Assembly: GCA_002989075.1 (NCBI GenBank)
Contig: PSQN01000005.1
Span: 1,315,241-1,379,240 of the forward strand
Length of the DNA: 64,000 nucleotides
Direction of reading: 5' to 3'
Source of the DNA: Arthonia radiata
Lineage: Eukaryota > Ascomycota > Arthoniomycetes > Arthoniales > Arthoniaceae
A model generated the notes under the pieces. That model was given only the letters and a program-made list of their open reading frames with translations, was not told where the DNA came from and searched no databases. Of the stretch, positions 36,202-53,317 are shown one piece after another. The number at the start of each line of letters is the position of its first letter. Position 1 is the first letter of the stretch. A program made the translations under genes and the position numbers.

Positions 36202-39200
36202 ACTACTAAGTAGCCAGAGTTTTAGAGAAAAACTAGATCTTTATATATATAGAATAAAAAACTATAATTTAGTATTATATTTAAACCTATTAAATTAATC
36301 TAGTTAAATTACTTTAAGTTACTTTAAATTACTCTTAGATTTTTAAAGAATAAATTTAATTAAATTAGATTTAATTAAGATAAATAGAAAAAATAAGTTA
36401 AATATAGTTAAATATAATTAGTCTAGAACTAGAGTTACTAGTATAGTACTATTGAAGGTATTACTTACTCTACTCTATTAACTTCTTATAGATATAGTAT
36501 AGCTAAAAATAGTTCTTATAAGTATATAAACTATAGTTAAAGCTATTAGCCTATAGCTAGAAAAAAGCCCTATATAGTTAAATCTTTAGCTATATATAGA
36601 GCTATAGGCCTCTCTATAAGATCTTCTATAAAGATAAAAAAGTTTTAGTATATAGTGTATAGATAGCTAGATAATTAGAAGTAAGTATATTCAAATAATT
36701 TTTCTAACTTTAAGCTTATCTACTATTAAAACTCTAAAGAAAATTTATTACTTTTAAAAAAAGATAATACTACTAATTCTAAAGAAGTATCTTAAAAGAC
36801 TTATTTGTAAAATTATATTAAATCTTAATATAAATATTTAGTTCTAGTATTTTATTATTAAGATACTATAAAAAGCTGTAAAGTATATATTATTTAAGAG
36901 GTTTAAGTATATATCTTTTCTATTATTTAGATTTATAGGTTTAAGCTAACTTTACTAGTAGCTAATCTATTCTAAGTATATTATAGTAATATAGAAGAAT
37001 ATATAGCTAGTATAGAAGTTTAATAGTATACTTATACTAAAGAGTATATTATAAGATAAGTAATAATTAAGATAATCTTTTTTAAAGCTTAAGTTCAACT
37101 AATCTCTTATAGATAGCTAAAACATAAACTCTCTATTAAAACTAAATATAAAGTAATCTACTAGAATATAGTAGTAGATACTAATTCTAGTTTTAGATAG
37201 CTAAATAGTCTTTATAAATTATAAACTATCTTACTAAAAGTAAAGTAGCTATTTAGATCTTTAAATATAGAGTTTTTTCTTTTTTTTTTTACTATAAGAT
37301 AATAATTTATTAATATATTCTATTTTAGGTCTTTATACTACTTTACTATACTAGTATTATAATTTTCTCTACTCTCTATTACTAATCTATAAGCTAGTAG
37401 TTTACTATTTATAGAGCGCTACTATATTTTTAAAAGATTATAGAAAAGAGATTTTTATATCTAGTAAGTAGTATAGTATTTACTATTAGATACTAGCTTA
37501 TTAATATAAGTAGTAGAGTACTATAATTAACTTTATATATAGCTTCTATTCTACTTCTACTTCTATTAGAATTACTATCTTCTATAGAGAATTTTAAGAA
37601 TATAGTACTACAGTACTAACTATAGTAACTAGAAAAGCTAAACTATTAGTAAGATAAAGGTTCATATAAGCTAGTAGATATAGAAGCTTATTAATAAGTA
37701 CTCTAGAAGTTTGTATAGAATTAAATTAAGACTAATAAGAATAGACTACTATAGAAGAAGAAGTAAGCTAGTAGTTTTATATATCTTTTTACCTTCTTTT
37801 ATAATATTACTAACTTTAAGTTTATACTTTAGTTTATAAAGAAGAATATTACTATTAAGACTTTAATATAGAAGGCTTAGAATCTAATTAAGAGTAAGTA
37901 AAAATCTTACATAAAGTCTAAGCTAGTACTAACTAAGATATATAGTAGTATTTATAAATCTAGCTATATATATAAAGCTTTACTTAGACTAGCTAGATAA
38001 TGTAAATATAAAGTAGAATAATATTTATAATAAGACTAATCTCTTTAACTTTTTTTAAGATATTATAGAGCTAACTAATTTTATATATAAACTAAAGTAT
38101 ACTTGTTATATAGTATAAAAGTAATTAAGTATACTAATACTAAATAATAATTCTAACTTCTTTATAGTCTAATAGGTAGATAAATAGGCGCTAGTAGGTA
38201 TTACTAGGCTACTTTATATAGATTTTAGCATTCTAGTATTAGACGTTCTAGCTTTTAGTAGTTATTCTTAATAAAGTCTAAGCTAAGGCTTTTAAGATAG
38301 TAGATAAGATTATAAGAGGAAAAAGTAGAGTATAAGTATGTATAGAGATATAATTTATATATATATAAAATCTTATATAGTATAAGATAGAGAAAGTAGT
38401 CTAGATATATTATTTATCTATAGTATAAAGTAACGCTAGGAGTATTAATAATACTAAGCTATTTCTTATCTTTTATAATTCTTCTTAACTCTATATCTTC
38501 TATAAAGAAACTATAATATATAGACTATTATAAAGCGCTACTAGTATACTAGATTAAGTACTTAAGAACTAGAAGATATATAAATAGGAGTAGAGAAGAT
38601 AAATTATAAAGTATAAAGTCTAAATAACTACTATATTCCTTATACTTTATATCTTTCTAAGGCTTTCTCCTAATACTACCTACTTTTAGCTAGTATAAAA
38701 TATATATCTATTAACTCTATATCTATATTCTTTCTATCTTATAATCCTAAAGATAGTATCTATCCTCATAACTCTATTTAAGCTCTTTAAAGCTATAGAG
38801 ATTAGTAATAGGAGGGCCTATAGCTAAGAAGAGATAGATATAAAAGTAGATATAAGTAAAAGAATATAGTATAGTCTATACTAGTAACCTATAAAAATAA
38901 GTATACTAGAGTCTATAGATAGTATATAGTAAATCTTATAGGATTTAAAGTATAAAGTTATCTTTAAGAAATTATATTCTAAAATATACTAAATAACTTA
39001 AGTAAAGAGAGTACTTGTCTAGCCTTATTACTAGCTAAGACTAATAGGCTCTAGCTAGTCTACTATAGAGGTTTACTATAGTATCTCTACTTTAAAGAAC
39101 TATAATAAGTAAAAGAGATATATAAATTAGTTAAATAGACTTTATTCTTATTCTTTAGTAGTCTTAGCCCTCTATCTATTAGTTAATACTATATTCTTAG

Positions 39201-40070
39201 TACTAGAATTATACTTTAGACTTATAGAGTAAAGTCTTTAAGGATTAGAGAAATATTTTTCTTTATTAAGTCTCTTAAATATTAAAAACGCTAGCTAGTA
39301 TTAAAAAAGCTTAAGTAAGCTAAGATTATAGCCTTGATAATAATTAATAACTAAGTAAGTAAAAGTTTAGAAAAATATAATCTTACCTTCTTAACTACTA
39401 GTAGTAAATAATAGAGAGTAGTTATAAGTAAGTAGATAAAGCTTCCTACTAGGTATAATAGATAGTTACTAAGTATAGAATACTATTAGTATATTTAACT
39501 ATATAAGTCTATAGCTTATATAGAAGATACTAGCTTACTTTATAGATAAAGTAGTAAAGGTATATAACCTCTCTATAAGCTAGTAGTAGTAAAGGTATTA
39601 TTAAATTAAGTCTAAAGGCTTATATCTCTAAATATCTCTATTTCTTCTTATTAAAAAAACAATCTTTATATAACAAAGCTAAATCTTATACTTAGACTAA
39701 TTCTCTCTAGATATATTAGAAGCTTAGCTATAAAGTATAGAAGTATTAGGATTATTACTTATTAGACGCTAATAAGTTATAATATCTTAAGAAGTATAGT
39801 TAGTCTAGATAGATTAGCCTTTATAGGGTAAGTTCTAGCTAGAGAAAGAAAAGTAAAAGTTAGAAATATAGAAGCTAGATAACTATAGAGTATAGCCTAA
39901 GCAGCTAAGCTCTAGATACTATTAGATTCTTATATTAATAGATATTACTATAAGGTACCGCCAGCCTAATTAGAACGGTACTTAGCTATAATATAGCTTA
40001 TAGAAAGTATCTATAGATAATTATTAGCTATAGAATATAGAGAAATATAATAGTATAATAGTTATCTATA

Positions 40071-40275
40071 TATTACTATATCTATCTACTATATATATAA
40101 GAACTATCTCTACTCTAGTATATTACTATATCTATTTACTATATATATAAAAGACTACCTTTATAACTATATATTACTATATCTATTTACTATATATATA
40201 GAGGCTACTACTATCCCTATAGAATACTATATCTATCTACTATATATATAAGAGCTACTACTGTCTCTAGAATAC
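40071..40275. repeat. 50-51-bp tandem repeat, four units
   Basis: The core TATTACTATATCTAT(C/T)TAC followed by TATATATA recurs at about 40071, 40121, 40172 and 40223, separated by more variable CTAC/CTCT-rich spacers. The first three cores are nearly identical. No coding frame spans it. Confidence 0.7.
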
Positions 40276-41779
40276 ACCTCTATATATTTAATATAATTTT
40301 TGTTATCTATACTAGCTACTAACTATTATTACTATTAATCCTGCATTTAGTAGTTATAAAATAATTATTAAGCGGTATAAAATAGCTATATATCTATACT
40401 AAAATTTACCCTCTACTTTCTAATAATATTAATAATAATATATTACTTATATAAACTTAAGATGTAAATAAAATATAGCTAGATAGGTATCTAATTTTTA
40501 GTTAAAACTTTATTAAAAATTAAGCTCTCTATACTAATATATTAAAAGTATAAGACAGTTACTTTTTTATAACTTTTTAAACTCTAATATTTAAATAGTA
40601 GTATAGTAGAGGCTAAATAGAGTTGAAATAGCCTACTTAGTATACTTAAGTATTTAAGTAAATAAATAAGATACTATAATAGTCTAGCTAGGATAATTTA
40701 GAAAAAGAAGTATAAGTTTTTCTATAAGGATATATATATCTAGACAAACTATTAAGTATAGAAGTATATCTTATAAGATAGTATATCTAGTAAAATAATA
40801 AGCTAGTTTAATTAGTAAGCTAATTATAATATATAGAACAAGATATTACTTAAATTAGTAGTATATTTAAAGAGATATTAAAGTATAAGATAAATTTCAA
40901 AAGTAGAAGGTATCTAAAAGGTATATCTATATACTATTATTCCTTAAAAGGATATCTAAATAGCCTTACTACTTACTCTAATATATAATTACTATAAGAT
41001 AAAAACTATGTAGCTATTAACATACTTTAGAGAGTAGTTGTAATACTTATTATTAGCTTTCCTAGTATAAGTAATACTAGGTATTAAGTAGGCGCTTTAG
41101 TATAGATATCTACTATACTTAACTTTATTGCTATAGCGTCTTAGACGTAGTAGCTTACTTTATATAGCCGGTAGCTAATATATAATCCATAGTAATTATA
41201 GTACGGCCCTCTATTATATAAGATAGTATATCTAATTAGATATACTTTCTATATAATAATCGCTCTAGAGTATAAGTAAGGTTATACTCTACTAAGTATA
41301 AGCTTAGTAACGTGCTAGAATATACTTTTTATCTTAAGTTTTATATAGCCCTACCTTATACTAAAGTATCTATTTTATAAGGAAGCTAATCTATAATACT
41401 TATAGTATTAGCTGCTAATAGTATATAATAGATAATTATATATAACTATATATTATAGCTAATAATAATACTTATAACTATTCTTTAGTTTAAAGTTAAT
41501 CTATAGAAGCTAGTTATAAGATAACTTAACTCTATTATAGAGTTATACTTTCCTAGAGACCCTCTAAGATAGTATACTAGATTATAGATAGAAAGAGTAT
41601 ATTTAAGAATAGTAACTAGAATAATCTTAATATTATTATACTAGTAGAATATTACTAAGCTATAATTATAGAGGTAATAGAGCATCTATAGTAGTCTTAG
41701 AAGTAATAGGCTAAGTACTATAATAAGTACTATATAGTAAAAGAGTATTCTACTAGTAAGTATATTCTTCTTTCTATAA

Positions 41780-42120
41780 AGAATATTAAGACTAAGTAGC
41801 CTTTTAAAAAGCTTAATTATAAGTTTCTAGGCCTATTTAAAGTTCTAGAGCCTATAAGAAGATAGATATATTATCTTAATTTACTACTAAGTATAAAAAG
41901 AATCTATAATATCTTTTATATAAGCCTACTTAAGCTATACTACCCTTATACTAGATACTAACTAGGTCTAGTATAGAAGATAGCTAATTCTAGAAATTTA
42001 TTATAGAAGGTTAAATAGATTCTTATTTACTATACTATATACTCAGAAAATAAATATTTAGTATACTAGCTTAATTAGTCTCTAGATTATAATAAGTAAA
42101 TACTAGAAGAAGAGCTTAAA
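41780..42120 (+). mobile_element. Ty3/Gypsy integrase tail / chromodomain remnant, degraded
   Basis: In plus-strand reading 41,790-41,950 gives the typical end of Gypsy polyproteins: PFKKLNYKFLGLFKVLEPI and then a segment of the form IYNIFYISLLKLYYP, corresponding to the K(L)D.kf.GPF.v and H.vFHVSLL..Y consensus. A chromodomain-like tail follows to about 42.1 kb. The upstream part of the element should extend left toward 40 kb, but is not clear. No LTRs were found and there are many breaks; old. Confidence 0.6.
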
Positions 42121-43499
42121 GAAGTATCTAATATACTAAAGGAATACTAAGAGAAGTAGTACTAGCTAATTACTAGAATAAAGGGCTATATATCTAAGGC
42201 TAAAAAGCTAAAAAGAGAATAAAAGTCTTAATCTTCTCTATATACTCTTAAAGATAACTAAAAGAATAAATATATAGTACTTATATAGGTATTAATATAG
42301 AGGAGCTATAGTTAGTTATATATACTAAGATACTAATAAGACTAGATATTATACTAGTTAGAAGAAACTATATACTAAAGTAATACTAATGCTATTAAGT
42401 AATAGTTATTAATTATAGCGTACTAAGCTCTAAATTCTTAATAATAATAATAATATTAGTAGACTTAATATTACTAGTAGGACTAATACTAAGATTAATA
42501 AGATACTAGTAGTTAGTATTATATACTAACTTATAAGCCTTACTATGCTCTTTATAATTATAGGTATAAAGTTTATTCTACTCTATTATCTATAAAAAGT
42601 TGGTAGTTATAATAGAGAGAAAAGAATAAACTTATATAGGTATTATATAAGGTAGTTAAGGCTTTAGTATACTTAATAAAGTAATTATAATAGTAGGGAT
42701 AATTATTATTATTACTAGTAGTCTTACTATAAATTTAGAGTAAGACTAAAGATATATTAAAAGTATAATAATACTTATAAGAGACTTTTAAGAGAGGATT
42801 ATAAGATAATTTCTTTAACTTATACTAAAAATATAAGGTAATACTAGACTTAATATAGATACTATTAGTAGCCTATACTTTATTAGAGATACTATATTAA
42901 TTAATATATTTAGTAAAGAAATATAATATACTTATAAACTATAGTATAGAACGTATTTAATATAGTAGGTAATATTAATAGAAGTAGGCTAACTATAATA
43001 TATAGTAATAGTAGTAGCTTTATTATAAAATATATTATATATACTATACTTCTAGCTCTTTTAGCTTTATATATCTCTAGGCTAATCTACGCCTAAAAAA
43101 GGCTATAGCGGCTTTACAAAGATAATAGAAGTCTATATATATACTTTTTATATTTTCTAAGCCTTTATATATATCTTATAAAGTTATTCTTATAAATAAA
43201 ATATATGTAGATTGAACCTATAACTTTTAAATATAGGCTTACGCCTTATACTGTTATTAAGGCTATTAAGAAAATCTTTATTAGCTTAAGTATTTTATTA
43301 TTATTATTACTATAATAATAAATATTAACTAACTTTTTAAGATAGCTAGGTAATATAAGTACTCTAGTAATATACCTATTATGTTAAATCTTTAGATAGC
43401 CAGTAGTAAGATATAATAAGTATACTAGATATATTTATATAGTTTAATATATTAATAAAAAGGCTAAGAGTAAGCTTTATAGAAAAAGCTCTATAAGAA
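42121..43499. repeat. AT-rich degraded DNA between two opposed Gypsy remnants
   Basis: No motif is recognised. By position it should contain the 3' ends (untranslated region and LTRs) of one or both flanking remnants, but no LTR pair could be found by eye. Confidence 0.4.
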
Positions 43500-46400
43500 A
43501 AAAGATAATTATAGTACTATAGCTATATTATAGCTACTATAGGCTTGCTTTAGAACTAAAGTAGCTTTAGGTCTAGATTAACCTAGAGATATCTAGTATA
43601 TAGAGATACCTATCTATATTCTTTTCTTACTTCTTAGTTATTTATCTATTATCTAGTCAATATATCATACTTTACTCTATTTACTACTAGTCCTATAATA
43701 ACCCTTTAGAGCTCTAGATAGTTTAGAGCGCTACTCTTTAAAGTAGTAGATAATAACTAAAAGCTCTTTATTGTAGACTATATAGTTCTACTAGGTATTA
43801 TTAAAAGTCTTTAAAAAGAATATAAATAGCTAAAGGTTACTATTATTATTAAGCTAGAAGATGATTCTAGTAGTAGTACTATGTAAGAAATTAGCCTCTA
43901 AAATATCTATTTATCTCATTTAAAGTACTTTATAACTAGTTTTTTAGTAATAAGCTACTTTACCTTCTTAAAGGCCTAGATATAGTTCTTATTCTAGACT
44001 TTAGTAGCTTCTTTACTTAGTACTTTATATAGTAGCTAAAGTATTTTACTATATCTATTAATAAACTATTAATAGAAGTTGAAAACTCTAAGAAATATCA
44101 AATTATCTAGATATCTTTAGCTACTAGTTAGAACTATTTAATAATAGCTTAGACCTTTTTAGAGTCTATCTAGATTTCTTTAGTTATAATAATTATTTCT
44201 AGATACTAAATATTTTATTAATATAATTTATTCTTAGTTAGATTAGTAGTAAGTTCTATAGCTTATAGATAATTAGAAACTTACCTAGTATCAATATATA
44301 TATAGTATTCTTTTTTAGAGATACTATAGATAATAATCTTATTAAGATAGATTAAAATAAACTAGTTAAGTATATTAGTAAAGTAATTGTTTATAAACTA
44401 CTACTATATAGCTAAAGTATCTAATAATCTTAAAAGTATTACTTTATACTTATAGTCATCTATTTATATTATAAAGATTATTAGATTCTTATCTTCTAGA
44501 GTTACTATATAGGAATAATAAAAGGTCTAATAGATATTAATCTTAGAAAACTAATAAGCTTTAATTATCTAAGAGAGTATCTTTTTAATCAATAGAAGAA
44601 GATAGTAGTTATAGTTAACTAGCTAGTTAAGATTTTAATAGTCTATATATAGATATAGACCCTCCTCTAATTAATAAATAACGAGAATAGAAGAGGTATA
44701 CTAAAAGAAGCTAGATTTTAATTTTTTTAATTATAGAATGTCTGTATATAGTCTTTAGCTAAGTTACCTTTCTTTTTAGATATTTAGTAAAGAGACTTAA
44801 CTTAAAGTAGAACTATATCTTTCTTTAGCTTTAGTATAGTATCTTATAGTTAGTAGAGTAAAGACTTATTGAATTAATCTTTCTTAAAGATATTAGTAAA
44901 TTTAGTAAACTTAGATAAAAGTACTATAGCTAGATTAGGCTTAACTATTATCTATTTTTATTAATAGCTCTCTATATCTTTTATTAATAACTAGAAAACT
45001 TTAGTACCCTTCTAGTAGGTAGTAGTCTTAAATATAGTAGTATTAATAGTAAATATTAGAATATCTATTAGCTTCTCTAGTAGAAATATTATAGAGGCTT
45101 TTAGCTAGACAGTAGATACTACTATTAGAATAGTTAGAATATTAAATATAGTAGAGAGAATAGTAATTCTTATTAGATTTTTTATCTAGTCTAGAGTTAA
45201 ATTAATTATTCTAGCTAGTAGTTCTTTAGATAGACCTAACTTGATAGTATATAGATATATAGATAGATTTAATTTATAATTATAGCTAATAGTTAAAAAG
45301 ATAAAGTTAAGCTTTATTCTATAGATCTAGCCCTAGTAGTAGCCTATAATTACTATAATACTTAGTAGGTTAGCTATATAGAACTATATTTTAGAGATAC
45401 AGTAGCTATTAATAACTATTAGAATAAATAAGCTCTAATCAATAATTATACTAAGTTAACTATTCTAGCTAATAGAGCGTTTTAGAGTTAGAAGCTAGTA
45501 TAGAGAGATTTCTAGATTATAGTATATCTTATTTACAATAGTAGAGTCTATAATAGTAAAAAAGACTAAGATAGAGTTAAGTATTACTTAATAGAAGAGA
45601 GAAGGTCTACTAGATAGTATTATAACTTATATACTTAGTAGAATAGACTTATTAGAACTATTTTCAAAAATTTACTTAATAAAGATCTTAGATTCTTTAT
45701 TAATAGGTCTAGAAGTAAAAGTACTTATAAATATCTTTTATTCTAGTTAGGTCTCTTTAGTAATTAGAATGTCTTATTATAGAAGCTATTTATTAAGTTT
45801 TTTTAGTATTAGAATAGTTATAGAATAAACATTTCTTCTATTAATACTTAAACTATATTAGTCTACTAATATTCTAAGTATCTAGACTAGTAGTTATATA
45901 TAGACTAAGTAAAGAGTAGTTAAATAGAGATATAAAGATCAAAAGTATTAAAGTAGTAGTTAGAGTAACTATCTATCTAGCTAGATAGTAAGTTCTACTA
46001 GTAGCCTATCTATAGTTAGTTTTATAGATTAGAGGTATATTTAGTATTCTACTCTATATTCTTAGTAATAAACTTAAGCTACTTAATAAGGTAGCTAACT
46101 AAGACTAGATTAAAGCAGATATTTTTTAGAGGTCTTAATACTAGTAGCTAATGTTATTATTAGTTATATACTTAAAAATAGAGAATACTAGATTATTTTC
46201 AAGACTAGAGAGATTACAAGCCTTATACTTATACTTAATAACCTATATATTGCTATAGAGCTATAAATTTAAATATACTTCTAGATATTATTTTAGGTAT
46301 TAAACTCCTTCTTAAAGATCTAGAGATCTAGTAGGTAGTAAGAGCACTAAGGTATAATAGAAAGGTTAATAAAAGGTAATAAACTAGCGCTTAGATAGAA

Positions 46401-47300
46401 CTAGTTCTATAGAATAGAAAATTCTTCTAGCTTATTTTCTAACTCTAAGGTACTATAGTTTCTAATTTCTATTAGATTAGATATCCCTATCTAAATAAGT
46501 ACTTCTTAATTAGTAAGGTCCTTAATAGTATTTTTTTAAGCCTAATTAGACTTATTCTAATTAGCCTATATCTACTTAAAGTTTATCTTAAGGGTGTTAA
46601 ACTAGTTTTAGAGGGTATTGTAGGTATTAAGCTTAGTATTCTACTTAGTATATCCTCTAGCTAGTATAAGAATAGTAGTTCAAATAGTAGAAGAACTTAT
46701 ATTAAATAAGGTAATTAATCTATTTCTTATTCTTAGTATATTAGAGTTTATTAACTAGTCTAGTAATAGACTTCTTAGTTAAAATAATTAATCTCTAGTA
46801 GGGCTAGACTAGTAGTAGGAATATAGATAGATTCTTAGCTATAGTAGTAGACTATTTTTTCTTCTTAGTATAGAGTGTAGAGTAATTAGTAATATTAGAT
46901 ATTATAGTAAGATATTCTAGTAAATAATATAGTCTCTAGTATTAGAAGTAGGGGTTAATAGGTATAGTAGCTTTTAAGGAGAGGTAGAATAAGGTAATAA
47001 CTTACTAGTAGATTAAGAATTTATTTTTTCAAATTCTAATAGAAAAATATATAATTTTAATAGTAGTTCTTAGATTAGCTATTAAATATAGCTTAAACTA
47101 AGAGAAAAGAGAGTTTTTATAATAATAGAATAAGTAAAACTAGGGTAGGATTAGATAGTACTAAAGGGTTAGAACTATAAAAACTATAGAATAAAAACTA
47201 CTAGAAGAAATTAATCAAAAGTCTATATACGTTACTAAGCTAATATTCTTAACTAACTAATTTAAAAACATCTAAAGTTACCTAGTTAGAAAGATAGGGA
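43500..47300 (-). mobile_element. Ty3/Gypsy remnant, minus strand (reverse transcriptase and RNase H visible)
   Basis: The clearest part is 44,750-43,860 in minus-strand reading. A segment near 44.7 kb corresponds to the YxSPVLFVKK..G.LR.CVDYR.LN region of reverse transcriptase, and downstream come the palm segments. At about 44.1 kb lies FLRVFNFYQ-like sequence, the start of the connection/RNase H region, with APVL-like sequence beyond. The stretch to 47.3 kb should hold gag and protease by position, but is too degraded to read. It lies head-on toward the plus-strand Gypsy tail at 41.8-42.1 kb. Broken, very old, no LTRs recognised. Confidence 0.55.
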
Positions 47301-47334
47301 GCCGGCTAGGCTATACTTAATTTATAACTATAGT

Positions 47335-47832
47335 ACTATTTTTACTAGAAATAGACTAGCTAAGAAAAGAAATAGGTAGCTAAAAACTAGTTATATTTAA
47401 TGTATATTTTTCTAAGCTCTAGCTACTAAAGCTATCTAGATAGAAAGATAGCTTTAAAAGTTAATAATTTACTTACTAACTAGAGTTTGTTTATAATTAG
47501 AATGGATTAGTAATAAGATAGATCTTAGGTTAACTACTATTAAAAATCGATATAACTAGTAATTATAGCTATAATTAGATATTTATAAGTTTTATATTTA
47601 GTAAGCTACTTTAATATGTAGAGTAATTTTAGGCTAATTTTAAACCTTATTTTAAGCTAATTTCAAAGTAGCTTTTAATTATATCAGACCTCTTCTCTCT
47701 CTTCTTAAATCAATTTTCTGTCTTTATTAGTATTTAAATATATTCTACTATCTAGTCTACTATTAAACTATCTAATAGACTACTACTAATCTATAATATC
47801 TTTAAATAAGTTAGTTTACTTATTTTATAAGT
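47335..47832 (+). repeat. Dispersed repeat family B, copy 2
   Basis: It aligns with 4040-4505 in the same orientation. The matching run near its right end includes GTCTACTATTAAACTATCTA and AAATAAGTTAGTTTACTTAT, and similarity stops at almost the same base in both. It directly precedes a plus-strand Gypsy-like region, so it could be that element's left LTR; a right-hand partner was not found. Confidence 0.5.
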
Positions 47833-49479
47833 TATTATTTAGGTTTTTGCTAGTAATACTTAGATTATCTATAGCTCTATTATTAATATTTAACTATACT
47901 ATAATATATTCCAGTCTTATAGCTAAGTATTCTTTTATTACTATACTTAAAGAGGTTAGAGCTACTAGTCTAGTAACTAATATTATTATTATATTAAACT
48001 TAGTATCTTAGATTTATCTAGAAGAAAGATATTATTTAGTCTATACTTAGATTATTTTTACTTGACTAACTAATAATATATAAAATTAATATATTACTAG
48101 AGAGATAGAAGACTACTATATTAATTAACTTTTAAACTCTATTTATAAATATATTAGTTCTACTAGACTAAATATTAAAAGTAAATATTTAACTAATTAC
48201 TAGGTAAAGATATAAGAGCACTAATAAAACTATTAACTTTTATTATAAAGAAATAAAGTTAGAAGTCTACTAAGAGTTTAGTACTTCAGATTAAAGGGTT
48301 TATTAGCTATACTAAAGCTACTATATAGGCTATACTAAATATACTATACTATAATCTTAGCTATAGAGACTAAGTCTATATAAAAGAATATTTATAGACT
48401 CTTATATACTATAGAGTATAAAAAGATAAAGACTTACTTAATACTAGAGTATAGATAGTTTTTATCTTACTAAGAGTAGTAAGGGAATCTAGTCTTATAT
48501 TTTAAAATTTAATAAGCTTATATATATTATTACTTATAGTAGTAAAAAGCTATTATAAAGATTATAGATAGCTTTTTAATTATTTATAGGCTAGATAAAA
48601 AAATATAGATACTAATAATAATAAATCTTAAACTCTTTAGAGAATAGAAGGTTATACTAGGTATACTATTTATCTATACTATATAATATAACTTTATATT
48701 AACTAAGCTTAAAACTAATTACTAATATACTAATTAGAGTACTATAGAAAAGTATTACTTTAGAGTAATAGAACTATAAAAGAAAGTAGTTAAAGTAGCT
48801 ATAGAGAAGACATCTAATAAGAAAGAGTTAGAAAACTACTAAGTAGATAAATCTAGGTATTATCTACTATTTATAATAAAAAACCTAATTATTTAGTAAA
48901 TCTTACTATTAGATTTAATAATATTAAGTATTTCAAAGATAGTTTTATACTAAATACTATTATAAAATAGAATCTATAGCTAGTAGCTTATAAGACCTAT
49001 AGAAGACTATTTAAAATTAATTTAAAACCTTATTTAAATAATAGTAATAATCTCTAAAGATTATTGTAAGAAATAATATAAAATCTATACTTAATCCTTA
49101 TACAATTAAGTAGTATTCTTTCTTAGTCTATAGGTATTAATCTATAGACTCTTAGCTATATCTCTACTCTAAATCTACTAAATATATTACTCTTTATAAA
49201 GCTAAATAAATTAGAATTCTTTAACTTTAAGAAATATATAGAAGATATAACTATTAATCCTACTAAGTTACTTCTAGTCTAGAAGAAAGATAGTAAGTAC
49301 TATCTAATTAATAATATAATCTATATTAATAAAGTTACTATATAAGATACTAATATTCTACTAAATATTAAGTAGTATATAGAGAAATATATAAGTATAG
49401 TAGTAATATTGCTAGTTAATTTATTCTCTAGATATAACTAAATATAATTAGTAGAGGTTTTAAGAGATCTTATAGCTTT

Positions 49480-50420
49480 TAAGACCTCTCTAGAGCTTCT
49501 ATAGTATATATCTTTATTATAAGATAGAACTAATTTAGTTATCTAGTTCTATAGAGATATTATAAAGATTCTATAGAGACTAATTTACTAGGATAAGGCT
49601 CTTAATAATATTAGAATAGTTAGCCTAAAGATAACTTATAATAATAAAGAAGTTTTTAGCTATTTAGAAATAAAAAGATATATTTTAGAATATCTTACTA
49701 ATCTTAATAAGATATCTTTCTACTTTAAACTAGTAGAAGCCTATATAGTAGATAGAAAGATATAATTTACTATTCTAAGAGTAAAAATTATTAGCTTCTA
49801 TTATAATTCTAATAGCTAATATCTAAATAAAATTAAAGTTAATAAGATCTAACTAAATATACTATATAATAGTATTACTAAAGTCTATAGCTTTTTAGAT
49901 ATAATACTCTATTACTATAACTTTGTTAAAGGCTTTATATAAATTATCTTCTATCTATTTTAACTTATTAAAAATAATATTATATAGTATTAGAAATTAG
50001 CTTAATAGACGGCTATAAATATTTTAAAGCTCAAAATATATTAAATACTAGCCTTAGTAGCTATTAACTATAGTCTAGAAGCTAGCTTAATTATTATTAC
50101 TAGTAATAGTAGCCTAATAAGCTAGAGAGGCTTCTTATTATAGGTCTAGAGTAGAAAGTAATTTCTAGTTTATTTTAAAAGTAGTATTTATTTAATAATA
50201 TAGGCTTTATAAGTAGCTTTTAAAGGTTATAGCTACTATACTATTTCTTCTATAGATAGAGATACTAAGACTAAATATCTAGCTTATATATATTAGAATT
50301 TCTAATATTAGTTTTAACTATAGCTACAATTAAAGTTTTAGATAATTAAATATGTTAATATATTCTATCTTCTCTATAATAGAACTAAATTTCTTAAAAA
50401 GTACTAGATAGAGTAATTTA
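49480..50420 (+). mobile_element. Ty3/Gypsy-like reverse transcriptase / RNase H remnant, plus strand
   Basis: Near 49,880-49,940 the plus strand reads SFLDIILYYYNFVKGFI, the counterpart of the FLG(F/I)..YYR.FI segment that follows the reverse transcriptase. Upstream is a segment resembling the end of the palm, and downstream lies an RNase H-like region with an Asp-Ser-Ser counterpart of the catalytic DAS. It is heavily degraded with many breaks, and its ends are unknown. Confidence 0.5.

Positions 50421-53317
<2,897 letters not shown>

Larger units (their letters stand above)
27657..40070. repeat. Central AT-rich degraded repeat DNA
   Basis: Apart from the 21-bp tandem array, the MITE at 32389-32995 and the solo LTR at 35696-36201, this stretch holds no feature I can name with confidence. 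A weak protease-like segment of a retroelement may lie near 30.8 kb (plus strand). Around 35.40-35.69 kb there are words shared with the inside of the MITE. The remainder is A/T-dominated, without usable reading frames. Confidence 0.6.
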
